Assembly: GCA_019745755.1 (NCBI GenBank)
Contig: JAIESS010000077.1
Span: forward strand, 1-5,372
DNA length: 5,372 bases
Direction of reading: 5' to 3'
From: Alphaproteobacteria bacterium
GTDB lineage: Bacteria; Pseudomonadota; Alphaproteobacteria; Paracaedibacterales; JAKBAR01
The translations under genes and the position numbers were made by a program. Positions 1 to 5,372 of this stretch are shown in pieces. Every line of letters starts with the position of its first letter. Position 1 is the stretch's first letter. Under the pieces are notes generated by a model. The model had not been told where the DNA came from. It made no database searches and worked only from the letters and a program-made list of their open reading frames with translations.

Positions 1-900
1 CAGTTCAAAACCATGCAATCAGCATTGGACAACTGGGACACTGCCCTTGGTGTCCTTGCCGCAGGGTCAAAACATCTTGAAGAGCATCCGGGTTCAGGAC
101 TCCCCCTTCCCGATTTTACACATTTTCATTCCCCCCTACCCCGCGCTTATCAATGGGTAGACGGAAGTGCCTATGTCAACCATGTGGAGCTTGTACGAAA
201 GGCACGCGGTGCCGACATGCCGGAAAGTTTTTGGACAGATCCACTCATGTACCAAGGTGCCTCGGATAAGTTTGTTGGCCCTCATGACGCTATTGAGGTT
301 GCCAATGAATCTTACGGTATTGATATGGAAGCCGAAGTAGCTGTAATTACAGATGATGTTCCCATGGGTGTGTCGGCTAAGGATGCAGCTTCTCACATAA
401 AGCTCATCATGATTGTCAATGATGTGAGTCTTCGTGGCCTTATCCCGGGGGAGCTTGCCAAAGGATTCGGATTCCTCCACGGTAAGCCCGCCTCAGCTTT
501 CTCTCCCTTTGCCATTACACCGGCCGTCCTTGGTGATGCGTGGAAGGACGCTAAAGTGGGCCTTCCTCTTCAGGTGGAGATAAAACGTAAGGACGGCATC
601 TATGAACGCTTCGGTGCACCCAATGCTGGCGAGGATATGACTTTTAACTTTGGTGAGCTTGTTGCTCACGCAGCTAAAACCCGTCACCTTATTGCTGGAA
701 CCATTGTAGGGTCAGGAACTGTGTCTAATCTTGATCGGAGCAAGGGATCCTGCTGTCTTGCGGAACGTCGTATGTTGGAGACGATTAATGAGGGCAAACC
801 CTCTACACCCTTTTTACAGTTCGGCGATAGTGTCCGTATTTCCATGGGCAATCCCTTTGGGGTGATCGACCAAAAAGTTATTCAGTATAAAAATCCATAA
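1..900 (+). CDS. Fumarylacetoacetate hydrolase (FAH) family protein, probable fumarylacetoacetase; 5' end outside window
   Basis: The frame is open from base 1 (Q-F-K-T before the first visible ATG at 13), and homologues have about 30-35 more residues there, so that Met is probably internal; 299 residues are visible. Numbering from it, the piece carries the FAH-fold metal and catalytic set: Asp50 and His57 (DGSAYVNH, same 7-residue spacing as Asp126/His133 of mammalian FAH), the ExE pair Glu106/Glu108 in MEAEVAV, Asp137 in VNDVSLR and Lys158 in HGKPASAFSP. The family hydrolyses or hydrates beta-diketo or 2-keto acids using a divalent metal. This subtype (about 330 residues, with SFWTDPLMYQG and SGTVSN motifs) resembles proteins encoded beside tyrosine/homogentisate catabolism genes in gammaproteobacteria, so cleavage of fumarylacetoacetate to fumarate and acetoacetate is likely. 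No signal peptide is visible and a cytosolic location is expected. The upstream operon cannot be seen, so substrate is inferred. Family is confident, exact reaction moderate. Confidence 0.9.
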   Translation, partial: QFKTMQSALDNWDTALGVLAAGSKHLEEHPGSGLPLPDFTHFHSPLPRAYQWVDGSAYVNHVELVRKARGADMPESFWTDPLMYQGASDKFVGPHDAIEVANESYGIDMEAEVAVITDDVPMGVSAKDAASHIKLIMIVNDVSLRGLIPGELAKGFGFLHGKPASAFSPFAITPAVLGDAWKDAKVGLPLQVEIKRKDGIYERFGAPNAGEDMTFNFGELVAHAAKTRHLIAGTIVGSGTVSNLDRSKGSCCLAERRMLETINEGKPSTPFLQFGDSVRISMGNPFGVIDQKVIQYKNP

Positions 901-916
901 ATAAAAGAGCTTACAT

Positions 917-1162
917 ATGCGATATATTTTTTTCTCTATTTTCATAGCTCTTAGCTTTTCTAATGCTCAAGGGGCGAACAGCGAAGTTAATTCTGATATC
1001 GATGTCGATCAGGAAAAAACAAAGCGGATGATAGCACAAGTAGAAGACCTAAATTTTAAAATTGATAAACTCGAAGAAATGCTAACAGTTGTCGAGAATA
1101 AGCTCCGAGAATCGCATCATGGGAAGAAAAAAAATGAGGAAGAGGATTCTAAAAAATCATAA
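917..1162 (+). CDS. Small exported coiled-coil protein of unknown function (81 aa)
   Basis: No family is recognised. The N-terminus is a short signal peptide: MRY, a hydrophobic stretch (residues 4-14), then SNAQGA, with likely cleavage after Ala17 or Gly19. There is no lipobox Cys, so it is not a lipoprotein. Residues 38-63 form a regular heptad pattern (Met38, Val42, Leu45, Ile49, Leu52, Leu56, Val59, Leu63 at a/d positions), which predicts a helical coiled-coil oligomer. The tail (64-81) is a hydrophilic Lys/Glu-rich segment. It starts 16 nt after the FAH-family gene with a modest purine-rich site (AAAAGAG, 902-908) eight bases before the ATG, so it is probably cotranscribed. Nothing links it functionally to the enzyme. 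A periplasmic oligomeric or scaffold protein is an inference from composition. Signal peptide plus clean heptads make a real gene likely despite its size. Confidence 0.7.
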   Translation: MRYIFFSIFIALSFSNAQGANSEVNSDIDVDQEKTKRMIAQVEDLNFKIDKLEEMLTVVENKLRESHHGKKKNEEEDSKKS

Positions 1163-1166
1163 TTTT

Positions 1167-1203
1167 CACAAAAAGACCATTAAAATTCGAGAGTCTTTTT
1201 GTG
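1167..1203. terminator. Candidate bidirectional terminator hairpin between convergent genes
   Basis: A perfect 11-bp inverted repeat, CACAAAAAGAC (1167-1177) and GTCTTTTTGTG (1193-1203), flanks a 15-nt loop. It begins 4 bases after the stop of the small coiled-coil gene and lies about 60 bases past the stop of ffh on the other strand. The T-run is within the right arm, as in symmetric A-stem/T-stem terminators that work in both directions. The GC core is short and the loop is large, so efficiency may be modest. Confidence 0.6.
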
Positions 1204-1264
1204 TTTATGTAGTTCTTGAAAAAATCGCCCTGCTAACGAAAAAATTCATTGAAGTATCTTAATA

Positions 1265-2617
1265 TTATCCCCCAAATAACCCCTTAAGGCCGCCGCGCAT
1301 CATGGTCTTGCCTCCGCCCATCTTCTTTAATTTTTTCATCATATCAGCCATCTGCTCAAATTGCTTAAGGAGGCGGTTCACTTCAGACACCTCAACACCG
1401 GAGCCCTTAGCAATGCGTTTTTTACGGGATCCGTTAAGAAGTTTTGGGTCCCGTCGTTCTTTTTTTGTCATGGAGCTAATAATGGCGATTTGACGCTTTA
1501 CAGCCTTATCATCCACCCCCGCCTCGTTAATTTTATCCTTGAGCTTTCCCATACCTGGCATCAGGTTCATGAGGCCGCCCATGCCGCCCATTTTTAGCAT
1601 TTGCCCTAGTTGTTTAGAGAGATCATTCAGGGTAAAGATCCCCTTTTGCATCTTCTCAGCCATCTTTGCTGCTTCCCCCTCATCCATAGCAGAGGCAGCT
1701 TTTTCAACAAGGGCCACAATATCACCACGGTCCAAAATGCGGTCCGCAATACGGCTTGGGTCAAAGACTTCAAGCTGCTCCAGCTTCTCACCCACGCCCA
1801 TGAATTTAATGGGCTGTCCCGTAATATGGCGAATCGACAGCGCAGCACCACCTCGTGCATCACCATCAAGACGGGTTAAAATCACACCAGTAATAGGCAC
1901 AGCTTTATTAAAAGCCTCCGCCATCACAACGGCATCTTGACCCGTCATGGCATCCGCCACAAGAAGCGTTTCCAAAGGTTTAGCATAAGCTTGAATCCCC
2001 TGAATTTCTTCCATGAGCTCATCGTCAATATGAAGACGACCCGCTGTGTCTAAAAGAATAACATCGATGCCCTGTTTCTTTGCCATATCAAAGGCACGTT
2101 TTGTAATAGCGAGAGGCGATTCACCCTCAACAATGGGAAGGGATGTAATATCAAGCTGCTCCCCGAGGATAGCGAGCTGCTTTTGCGCCGCCGGGCGGTA
2201 CACATCCAAGGAAACAAGAAGGGGCTTTTTATTAAGCTTATCCTTAATGAAGCGCGCCAATTTTGCCGATGACGTTGTCTTTCCTGAACCCTGCAATCCC
2301 ACCATGAGATAGGCAATAGGTGGCACAGCAGAGATATTGAGGGGCACAATGTCCGCGCCAAGCAATGTAATCAGGTGGTCGTACACGATCTTAACAATCA
2401 TCTGCCCCGGCGTAATGCTCTTGAGAATATCTTGGCCAATGGCGACTTTTCGCACATCCTCAATAAAGTGCTTGACGGCAGGAAGAGCAACGTCTGCCTC
2501 AAGCAAAGCAATGCGTATTTCACGCAGGGATTCAGTCACATCCGCTTCGCTCAGAGCACCCCGTCCCCGAAGCTTATCAAAAACAGTGGTAAGGCGGCTT
2601 GTTAAATTTTCAAACAT
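1265..2617 (-). CDS. ffh: Signal recognition particle protein Ffh (SRP54 GTPase), 450 aa
   Basis: Ffh binds 4.5S RNA and signal sequences emerging from the ribosome, and delivers nascent inner-membrane proteins to the receptor FtsY. All three domains are present: the helical N domain (about 1-95); the G domain with P-loop GLQGSGKTT (107-115), DVYRPAAQKQL (138-148), DTAGR (190-194), the specificity motif TRLDGD (248-253) and GVGE (274-277); and the M domain (about 320-450) with Met-rich finger loop around 338-356 (GQMLKMGGMGGLMNLMPGM) and RNA-binding motif GSRKKRIAKGSG (396-407). The length is normal for bacterial Ffh. I chose the ATG at 2617 (MFENLTSRL) because AAAGGA lies about 6 bases upstream and the protein then starts as homologues do. 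An in-frame GTG at 2638 would add seven residues encoded by the ribosome-binding site itself. The gene stands alone: no rpsP-rimM-trmD follows it, unlike many proteobacteria, and it converges on the small coiled-coil gene. It is complete, with no missing motif. Confidence 0.98.
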   Translation of the reverse strand: MFENLTSRLTTVFDKLRGRGALSEADVTESLREIRIALLEADVALPAVKHFIEDVRKVAIGQDILKSITPGQMIVKIVYDHLITLLGADIVPLNISAVPPIAYLMVGLQGSGKTTSSAKLARFIKDKLNKKPLLVSLDVYRPAAQKQLAILGEQLDITSLPIVEGESPLAITKRAFDMAKKQGIDVILLDTAGRLHIDDELMEEIQGIQAYAKPLETLLVADAMTGQDAVVMAEAFNKAVPITGVILTRLDGDARGGAALSIRHITGQPIKFMGVGEKLEQLEVFDPSRIADRILDRGDIVALVEKAASAMDEGEAAKMAEKMQKGIFTLNDLSKQLGQMLKMGGMGGLMNLMPGMGKLKDKINEAGVDDKAVKRQIAIISSMTKKERRDPKLLNGSRKKRIAKGSGVEVSEVNRLLKQFEQMADMMKKLKKMGGGKTMMRGGLKGLFGG

Positions 2618-2623
2618 ACTTTT

Positions 2624-2629
2624 TCCTTT
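2624..2629 (-). promoter_or_regulatory. Ribosome-binding site of ffh
   Basis: On the minus strand AAAGGA is followed by six bases (AAAAGT) and then the ATG at 2617. This good Shine-Dalgarno match fixes the ffh start at 2617 rather than at the in-frame GTG at 2638, which has no comparable site upstream. Confidence 0.75.
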
Positions 2630-2643
2630 ATATAACACCCTAT

Positions 2644-2672
2644 AGAGTAACGAATCCCTTGAAAAAGGGCAA
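2644..2672 (-). promoter_or_regulatory. Weak candidate promoter for ffh
   Basis: On the minus strand, TTGCCC (2667-2672) and TACTCT (2644-2649) are separated by 17 bp, giving a plausible -35/-10 pair with a short leader of about 20 nt before the ffh ATG. Both hexamers depart from consensus. The region must hold an ffh promoter, since the upstream neighbour is divergent, but this exact placement is only a guess. Confidence 0.25.
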
Positions 2673-2696
2673 GTTTTTGAACGTAGTACGATGGAT

Positions 2697-2730
2697 TGAT
2701 AACATGCATGAATTTTTCATACTTTTATCA
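2697..2730. repeat. Nested inverted repeats in the divergent intergenic region
   Basis: Two dyads share nearly the same centre (about 2714). The inner one is ATGAA-ttt-TTCAT (2708-2720); the outer is TGATAA (2697-2702) with TTATCA (2725-2730). The 34-bp AT-rich element lies midway between divergent ffh and the acidic-protein gene, so it could be a regulator-binding site or simply chance symmetry in AT-rich DNA. Confidence 0.35.
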
Positions 2731-2761
2731 CTTTGTTAATATTTACGTGGTAAGATAACTC

Positions 2762-2767
2762 TATAAT
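2762..2767 (+). promoter_or_regulatory. Candidate -10 element for the acidic protein/diguanylate cyclase unit
   Basis: A perfect TATAAT lies 20 bp before the start codon at 2787. No good -35 hexamer sits at normal spacing: TTGTTA at 2733-2738 is 23 bp away, too far. Transcription from it would begin around 2774, right at the GGAG ribosome-binding site, leaving a very short leader. The real promoter may therefore lie elsewhere in 2690-2765. AT-rich DNA gives such hexamers by chance. Confidence 0.3.
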
Positions 2768-2773
2768 GATAAT

Positions 2774-2777
2774 GGAG
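2774..2777 (+). promoter_or_regulatory. Ribosome-binding site of the acidic protein gene
   Basis: GGAG lies nine bases before the ATG at 2787. It supports that start over the in-frame ATG at 2838, which would give a more typical signal-peptide length but has no Shine-Dalgarno-like sequence in front of it. Confidence 0.6.
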
Positions 2778-2786
2778 ATTTGATGT

Positions 2787-3173
2787 ATGAGAGTGATAAA
2801 AGTGCTTAGCTCAACCAGTGAAATAACGACATACTTTATGAGTAGATGTGCCGCAGTAATGATCGTACTGTCCTTGAGTTTTATGGAGTACGCATGGGCT
2901 GATGATAATGTTGAACATCACAATACAAATGATCTTGCCGATGATATGCCTCCTGAGAATGGTGATCCTTATGATCATGATACCGCAGGTGGTGATGGCC
3001 TAACAGGTGAGAGCGAGGACTCTATAGATTTCTATAAGAATGAAACGGACGATGATGATTCAACGGTATCTCCCCACGACTATCCCGAAAATTATAGTAT
3101 GGAGAATGATGATACGGGGGATTTCTATGAACCTGAATCACCTGACAGTTACAATCCAGAAGAAAGCATTTAA
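2787..3173 (+). CDS. Small exported, extremely acidic protein of unknown function (128 aa)
   Basis: No family is recognised. Residues 1-38 look like a signal peptide with a long n-region: basic Arg20, hydrophobic core 22-33 (CAAVMIVLSLSF), then AWA, with predicted cleavage after Ala38 (A-x-A at 36-38). The predicted mature part (39-128) has 31 Asp/Glu in 90 residues, one Lys, no Arg and no Cys, with many Asn, Ser, Pro and Gly, so it should be disordered and very low in pI. Tyrosines mostly sit one or two residues after an Asp (DPY, DFY, DY, DFY, DSY at 60-122), and DFYKNE (81-86) is echoed by DFYEPE (112-117). Similar composition is known in metal-binding and matrix-like secreted proteins, but no canonical EF-hand or RTX repeat is visible. 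The next gene, a diguanylate cyclase, starts 3 nt after its stop, so the two are almost certainly cotranscribed and probably translationally coupled. An alternative start at 2838 would leave the mature protein unchanged. Confidence 0.75.
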   Translation: MRVIKVLSSTSEITTYFMSRCAAVMIVLSLSFMEYAWADDNVEHHNTNDLADDMPPENGDPYDHDTAGGDGLTGESEDSIDFYKNETDDDDSTVSPHDYPENYSMENDDTGDFYEPESPDSYNPEESI

Positions 3174-3176
3174 ACC

Positions 3177-4931
3177 ATGGGCGCAGATATCACCCATGTA
3201 CTGACCCATTTTTTGAAACAAAACCAAAGCCGTGATGCTGCTTTTATGAGAATAAAAGAGGCTATTGATACTTTTTTAATTGGGTATAAAGCGACGGAGG
3301 GGATCAAAGCATCCCTTGATAATAGCTATGCAAAGCTCAATACTTTGAAAAGCCAATGCGTGGAAGCCTTGAATGGGTCACTACCGTCCCTTCATGATCC
3401 CTTTACACAACAAAACATTCATGATGTGATACATTTCTTAGCAGCCCTTAACTTTACCGATCATGTTGCTGATGTCACGCTGAAAGAAAAAATAAAACAC
3501 ACACTACAACAACAACATATTGAAAGCTTGCTTACTCTTTCTGCGGAATCCGATGCGCTGCCAAAGGAAGTGAAGGGACATATTCTCGTCTTGGATAAAA
3601 ATCCAAACACCCGGTCAAGTCTGGCCACACGCCTTCAAGGTGAAGGTCATACCGTTTATTTTTCAGACTCAAGCGAAAGCACTCTCACACTGCTTTATGA
3701 CGATGTGCTGCCTATCGATATTATCATGATCGATAATCTGAGCTTTGCAGCATTTTCACAAGAATTAAAGGATTACTGCGCCAGTGACCGCACCCATATT
3801 TTTGTTATGCTCCTTTGTGCCGGGGATGACAGCGATCTCATCACGAAAGCCTTTAATGAAGGCGTTGATGATTATGTTGTGAAACCCATTAATACAGTTC
3901 TTCTCAAAGCGCGCGTTCATTCCGCTCTCAATAGAATGATCTTGCATCGATACCGTCAAAAGAAAAAGCAAGAATATAAAGAAGCCATGGAAGAGCTAGA
4001 ACACGTCATTAATGACTTGGATGATGCGTTTTTACTTCTTGATGAAGAAAATAATATCATTAATTACAACACAAAAGTCTTTGATTTCTTCCCTCATTTA
4101 CAACGCGATAAGGCGGATAAAAACGAGGAGGACAATACTACTCTTGCTCTTAAAAATGTGAATTTTCTTACACTCATCCAAAAAAATATCAAACATCATC
4201 TCTATGACACACTGATTCAAAAAACAGCAAAAACCTACATCAAGGATGTAGAGGAAAAACTTTCTCAAAATATCTGTGATTGGGAAGAAAAACTCGCTAC
4301 GGGCCATGTACTGAGTTATAGGTTTCAAACAACCATGGAGAATCATAAAATCATCCTGATTAAGGATCAAAGTGAGGCAAACCTCGGCCGTCATCATCTG
4401 GCCTATTTGGCGTATTATGATAGTTTAACAGGGACCGTGAACCGCCAATTCTTCATCCAGCGTCTAGAGCATATTATGCAGGATCAAAACAACCGCACAC
4501 CTCTTGCTATTTTGGTGGTAGATTTGGATGGCTTTAAAGAAATCAATGATACCCACGGCCATGAAATGGGGGATTGGATCCTTAAACAAGTGGCCCAGCG
4601 TCTCAAGGCAAGCATACGCCAAGGGGATATTGTAGCGCGTTTTGGTGGTGATGAATTTACGGTTCTTCTTAAAAATATAATGAATGAAGAGGCTATTCGC
4701 GCCATTGCTGACCGTATGCTGGAAGCCATTTGCAGTGATTATGTCCGTGGCTCCATCACACTCACTGTGGGGGCGAGCATGGGTATTGCTTGCACTCCTT
4801 CGGACAGCGAATCACCTATGGATCTTATTAACCATGCTGACACCGCTATGTATAGCGTTAAACAACACGGGAAAAGGGGGCTTCGTTTTTACAAAGAACT
4901 CGTCCTTCCCCGCAATAGCGTGGTGCATTAG
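3177..4931 (+). CDS. Multidomain diguanylate cyclase: helical N-terminus, degenerate receiver, PAS-like, GGDEF
   Basis: The predicted reaction is two GTP to cyclic di-GMP, in the cytosol; no signal peptide or membrane segment is visible. Residues 1-130 are helix-rich and unrecognised. Residues 134-250 are a receiver (CheY-like) domain with ILVLDKN at its start, Asp186 at the phosphoacceptor position and Lys236 in YVVKPI. The usual acidic pair is Asp140-Lys141, and the switch Thr/Ser is Cys214 (LLCAGD). A coiled linker (about 255-275) leads to a PAS-like region (about 268-400, LDDAFLLLDEENNIINYN, ending IKDQSEA). Residues 411-572 are a GGDEF domain with YYDSLTG, the metal/substrate motif VDLDGFKEINDTHGH (448-462), intact GGDEF (490-494), and the inhibitory I-site RQGD (481-484) five residues before it. 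It should be active and product-inhibited. There is no EAL or DNA-binding domain. The start at 3177 is 3 nt after the preceding stop, with a weak AGAAGAAAG site, suggesting translational coupling. Confidence 0.93.
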   Translation: MGADITHVLTHFLKQNQSRDAAFMRIKEAIDTFLIGYKATEGIKASLDNSYAKLNTLKSQCVEALNGSLPSLHDPFTQQNIHDVIHFLAALNFTDHVADVTLKEKIKHTLQQQHIESLLTLSAESDALPKEVKGHILVLDKNPNTRSSLATRLQGEGHTVYFSDSSESTLTLLYDDVLPIDIIMIDNLSFAAFSQELKDYCASDRTHIFVMLLCAGDDSDLITKAFNEGVDDYVVKPINTVLLKARVHSALNRMILHRYRQKKKQEYKEAMEELEHVINDLDDAFLLLDEENNIINYNTKVFDFFPHLQRDKADKNEEDNTTLALKNVNFLTLIQKNIKHHLYDTLIQKTAKTYIKDVEEKLSQNICDWEEKLATGHVLSYRFQTTMENHKIILIKDQSEANLGRHHLAYLAYYDSLTGTVNRQFFIQRLEHIMQDQNNRTPLAILVVDLDGFKEINDTHGHEMGDWILKQVAQRLKASIRQGDIVARFGGDEFTVLLKNIMNEEAIRAIADRMLEAICSDYVRGSITLTVGASMGIACTPSDSESPMDLINHADTAMYSVKQHGKRGLRFYKELVLPRNSVVH

Positions 4932-4962
4932 GAGCTGGAACTTTTGTCACGTCTACTTCGCG

Positions 4963-5372
4963 CTAATACTCTACTTTTCTAAAGCCAACGCCTGGGAAAG
5001 AACCAGAGGAGAAGGGTTTAAAGACGCCAAGATTTTTAAAGTTGAATTGTAGTAAAACACCACTGTCAGGCTTTATATCGCGATCACTGTAGTGGGTACG
5101 GTAAAAGCCAAGACTGAGTTGAAAACAGTCATTTTGATAAATACCCGATGCCATATAGGCCCGTGCATTTTTCTCTAAACGGGAGAGGTTTTGGCTGCGG
5201 GTAAAGCCAATGGACCAAGCGTCTGTGATTTTTGATGTTACCTGCCAATTAATTTGATTGATGGGTTGACCAAGAGGTGTTTCTCGTTTATCCACGTAAA
5301 CATACGTCGTGTTCACAGTAAAAATGGGATAGCCGAGATTCGCAGTGACTTCTGAAAAACGATTTTTCATTT
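4963..5372 (-). CDS. lptD: LPS-assembly outer-membrane protein LptD, C-terminal part (5' end outside window)
   Basis: LptD is the 26-strand outer-membrane beta-barrel that, with LptE, inserts lipopolysaccharide into the outer leaflet. The visible 136 residues match the last strands of the barrel: alternating hydrophobic/polar strands (FTVNTTYVYVDKR, INQINWQVTSKI, WSIGFTRSQN), then the conserved IYQNDCFQLSLGFYRTHYSDRDI...PDSGVLLQFNFKNLG block near the end. The Cys in NDCF corresponds to the C-terminal disulfide cysteine region of E. coli LptD (Cys724/Cys725); only one Cys is present here. The frame is open to the window edge, so the Met encoded at 5370 is very probably internal and several hundred residues are missing. 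The gene ends 31 nt from the oppositely oriented diguanylate cyclase gene. Hence surA, which often follows lptD, is not downstream here. Family assignment rests on the C-terminal block only. Confidence 0.85.
   Translation of the reverse strand, partial: MKNRFSEVTANLGYPIFTVNTTYVYVDKRETPLGQPINQINWQVTSKITDAWSIGFTRSQNLSRLEKNARAYMASGIYQNDCFQLSLGFYRTHYSDRDIKPDSGVLLQFNFKNLGVFKPFSSGSFPGVGFRKVEY

Noticed and set aside
13..15. ATG at 13 as the true start of the FAH-family protein
   Set aside because: The frame stays open to base 1, there is no room to see a ribosome-binding site, and family members have about 30-35 more N-terminal residues.
136..687. Minus-strand open frames opposite the FAH-family gene (136-480 and 493-687)
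   Set aside because: They lie wholly antisense to a well-supported conserved enzyme, and their translations resemble no family.
2615..2638. GTG at 2638 as the start of ffh, adding seven residues
   Set aside because: Those residues are encoded by the Shine-Dalgarno sequence of the ATG at 2617, and homologues begin at the equivalent of MFENL.
1302..2645. Several open frames overlapping ffh on both strands
   Set aside because: The ffh frame has every expected motif along its length; the others are low-complexity shadows without ribosome-binding sites or recognisable products.
2656..2679. Hairpin CCCTT-GAAA-AAGGG followed by a T-run, looking like a terminator on the plus strand
   Set aside because: No plus-strand gene ends nearby (the upstream gene, ffh, is on the minus strand), the stem is only 5 bp, and the T-run is displaced by four bases. 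It also overlaps the likely ffh promoter region.
2963..3000. Asp-rich segment of the acidic protein as a dockerin or EF-hand calcium loop
   Set aside because: The spacing D..D.D....DG does not match the DxDxDGxxxxxE loop, so no specific metal site is claimed.
4868..4922. G-rich and C-rich stretches near the end of the cyclase gene as a terminator stem
   Set aside because: The arms (CGGGAA, GGGGG and TTCCCCG) pair only partially, lie inside the coding sequence, and have no T-run after them.
3765..5052. Open frames overlapping the cyclase gene (3765-3971, 4098-4397 and 4484-4729 on minus; 4684-5052 on plus)
   Set aside because: They overlap the receiver, PAS and GGDEF coding sequence; the plus-strand one also runs antisense into lptD. 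None has a plausible start or product.

Overview
This 5.4-kb window looks like ordinary chromosome from a Gram-negative proteobacterium with a fairly AT-leaning genome. The outer-membrane LPS translocon protein LptD places it in the Gram-negatives. The wording of the Ffh GTPase motifs (TRLDGDARGG) and the LptD C-terminus (YQNDCF ... SDRDI) resembles alphaproteobacterial versions, but that placement comes from recalled family resemblance, not a search. There are no signs of IS elements, phage, CRISPR arrays, tRNA or rRNA.

Layout: (1) 1-900 (+) is the 3' nine-tenths of a fumarylacetoacetate hydrolase-family gene cut by the left edge. It is followed 16 nt later by a small gene (917-1162, +) for an exported coiled-coil protein. 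(2) A hairpin at 1167-1203 sits between this pair and the convergent ffh gene (1265-2617, -), the protein subunit of the signal recognition particle. (3) A 169-bp divergent intergenic region (2618-2786) separates ffh from a two-gene unit on the + strand: a small, extremely acidic predicted exported protein (2787-3173) and, only 3 nt later, a 584-residue multidomain diguanylate cyclase (3177-4931). (4) The right edge holds the 3' end of lptD (4963-5372, -), convergent with the cyclase gene and only 31 nt away.

The housekeeping genes (ffh, lptD, the FAH-family enzyme) are conventional. The part least explained by known systems is the unit at 2787-4931. The cyclase has an intact GGDEF active site and RxxD product-inhibition site. 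Its receiver domain, however, has lost one of the two metal-binding acidic residues (Asp to Lys) and the switch Thr/Ser (to Cys). It looks tightly coupled to an exported Asp/Glu-rich protein with no recognised family. A working inference is that the cyclase is not under ordinary phosphorylation control and that the acidic protein acts in the envelope or outside the cell in the same pathway; neither is shown by the sequence.
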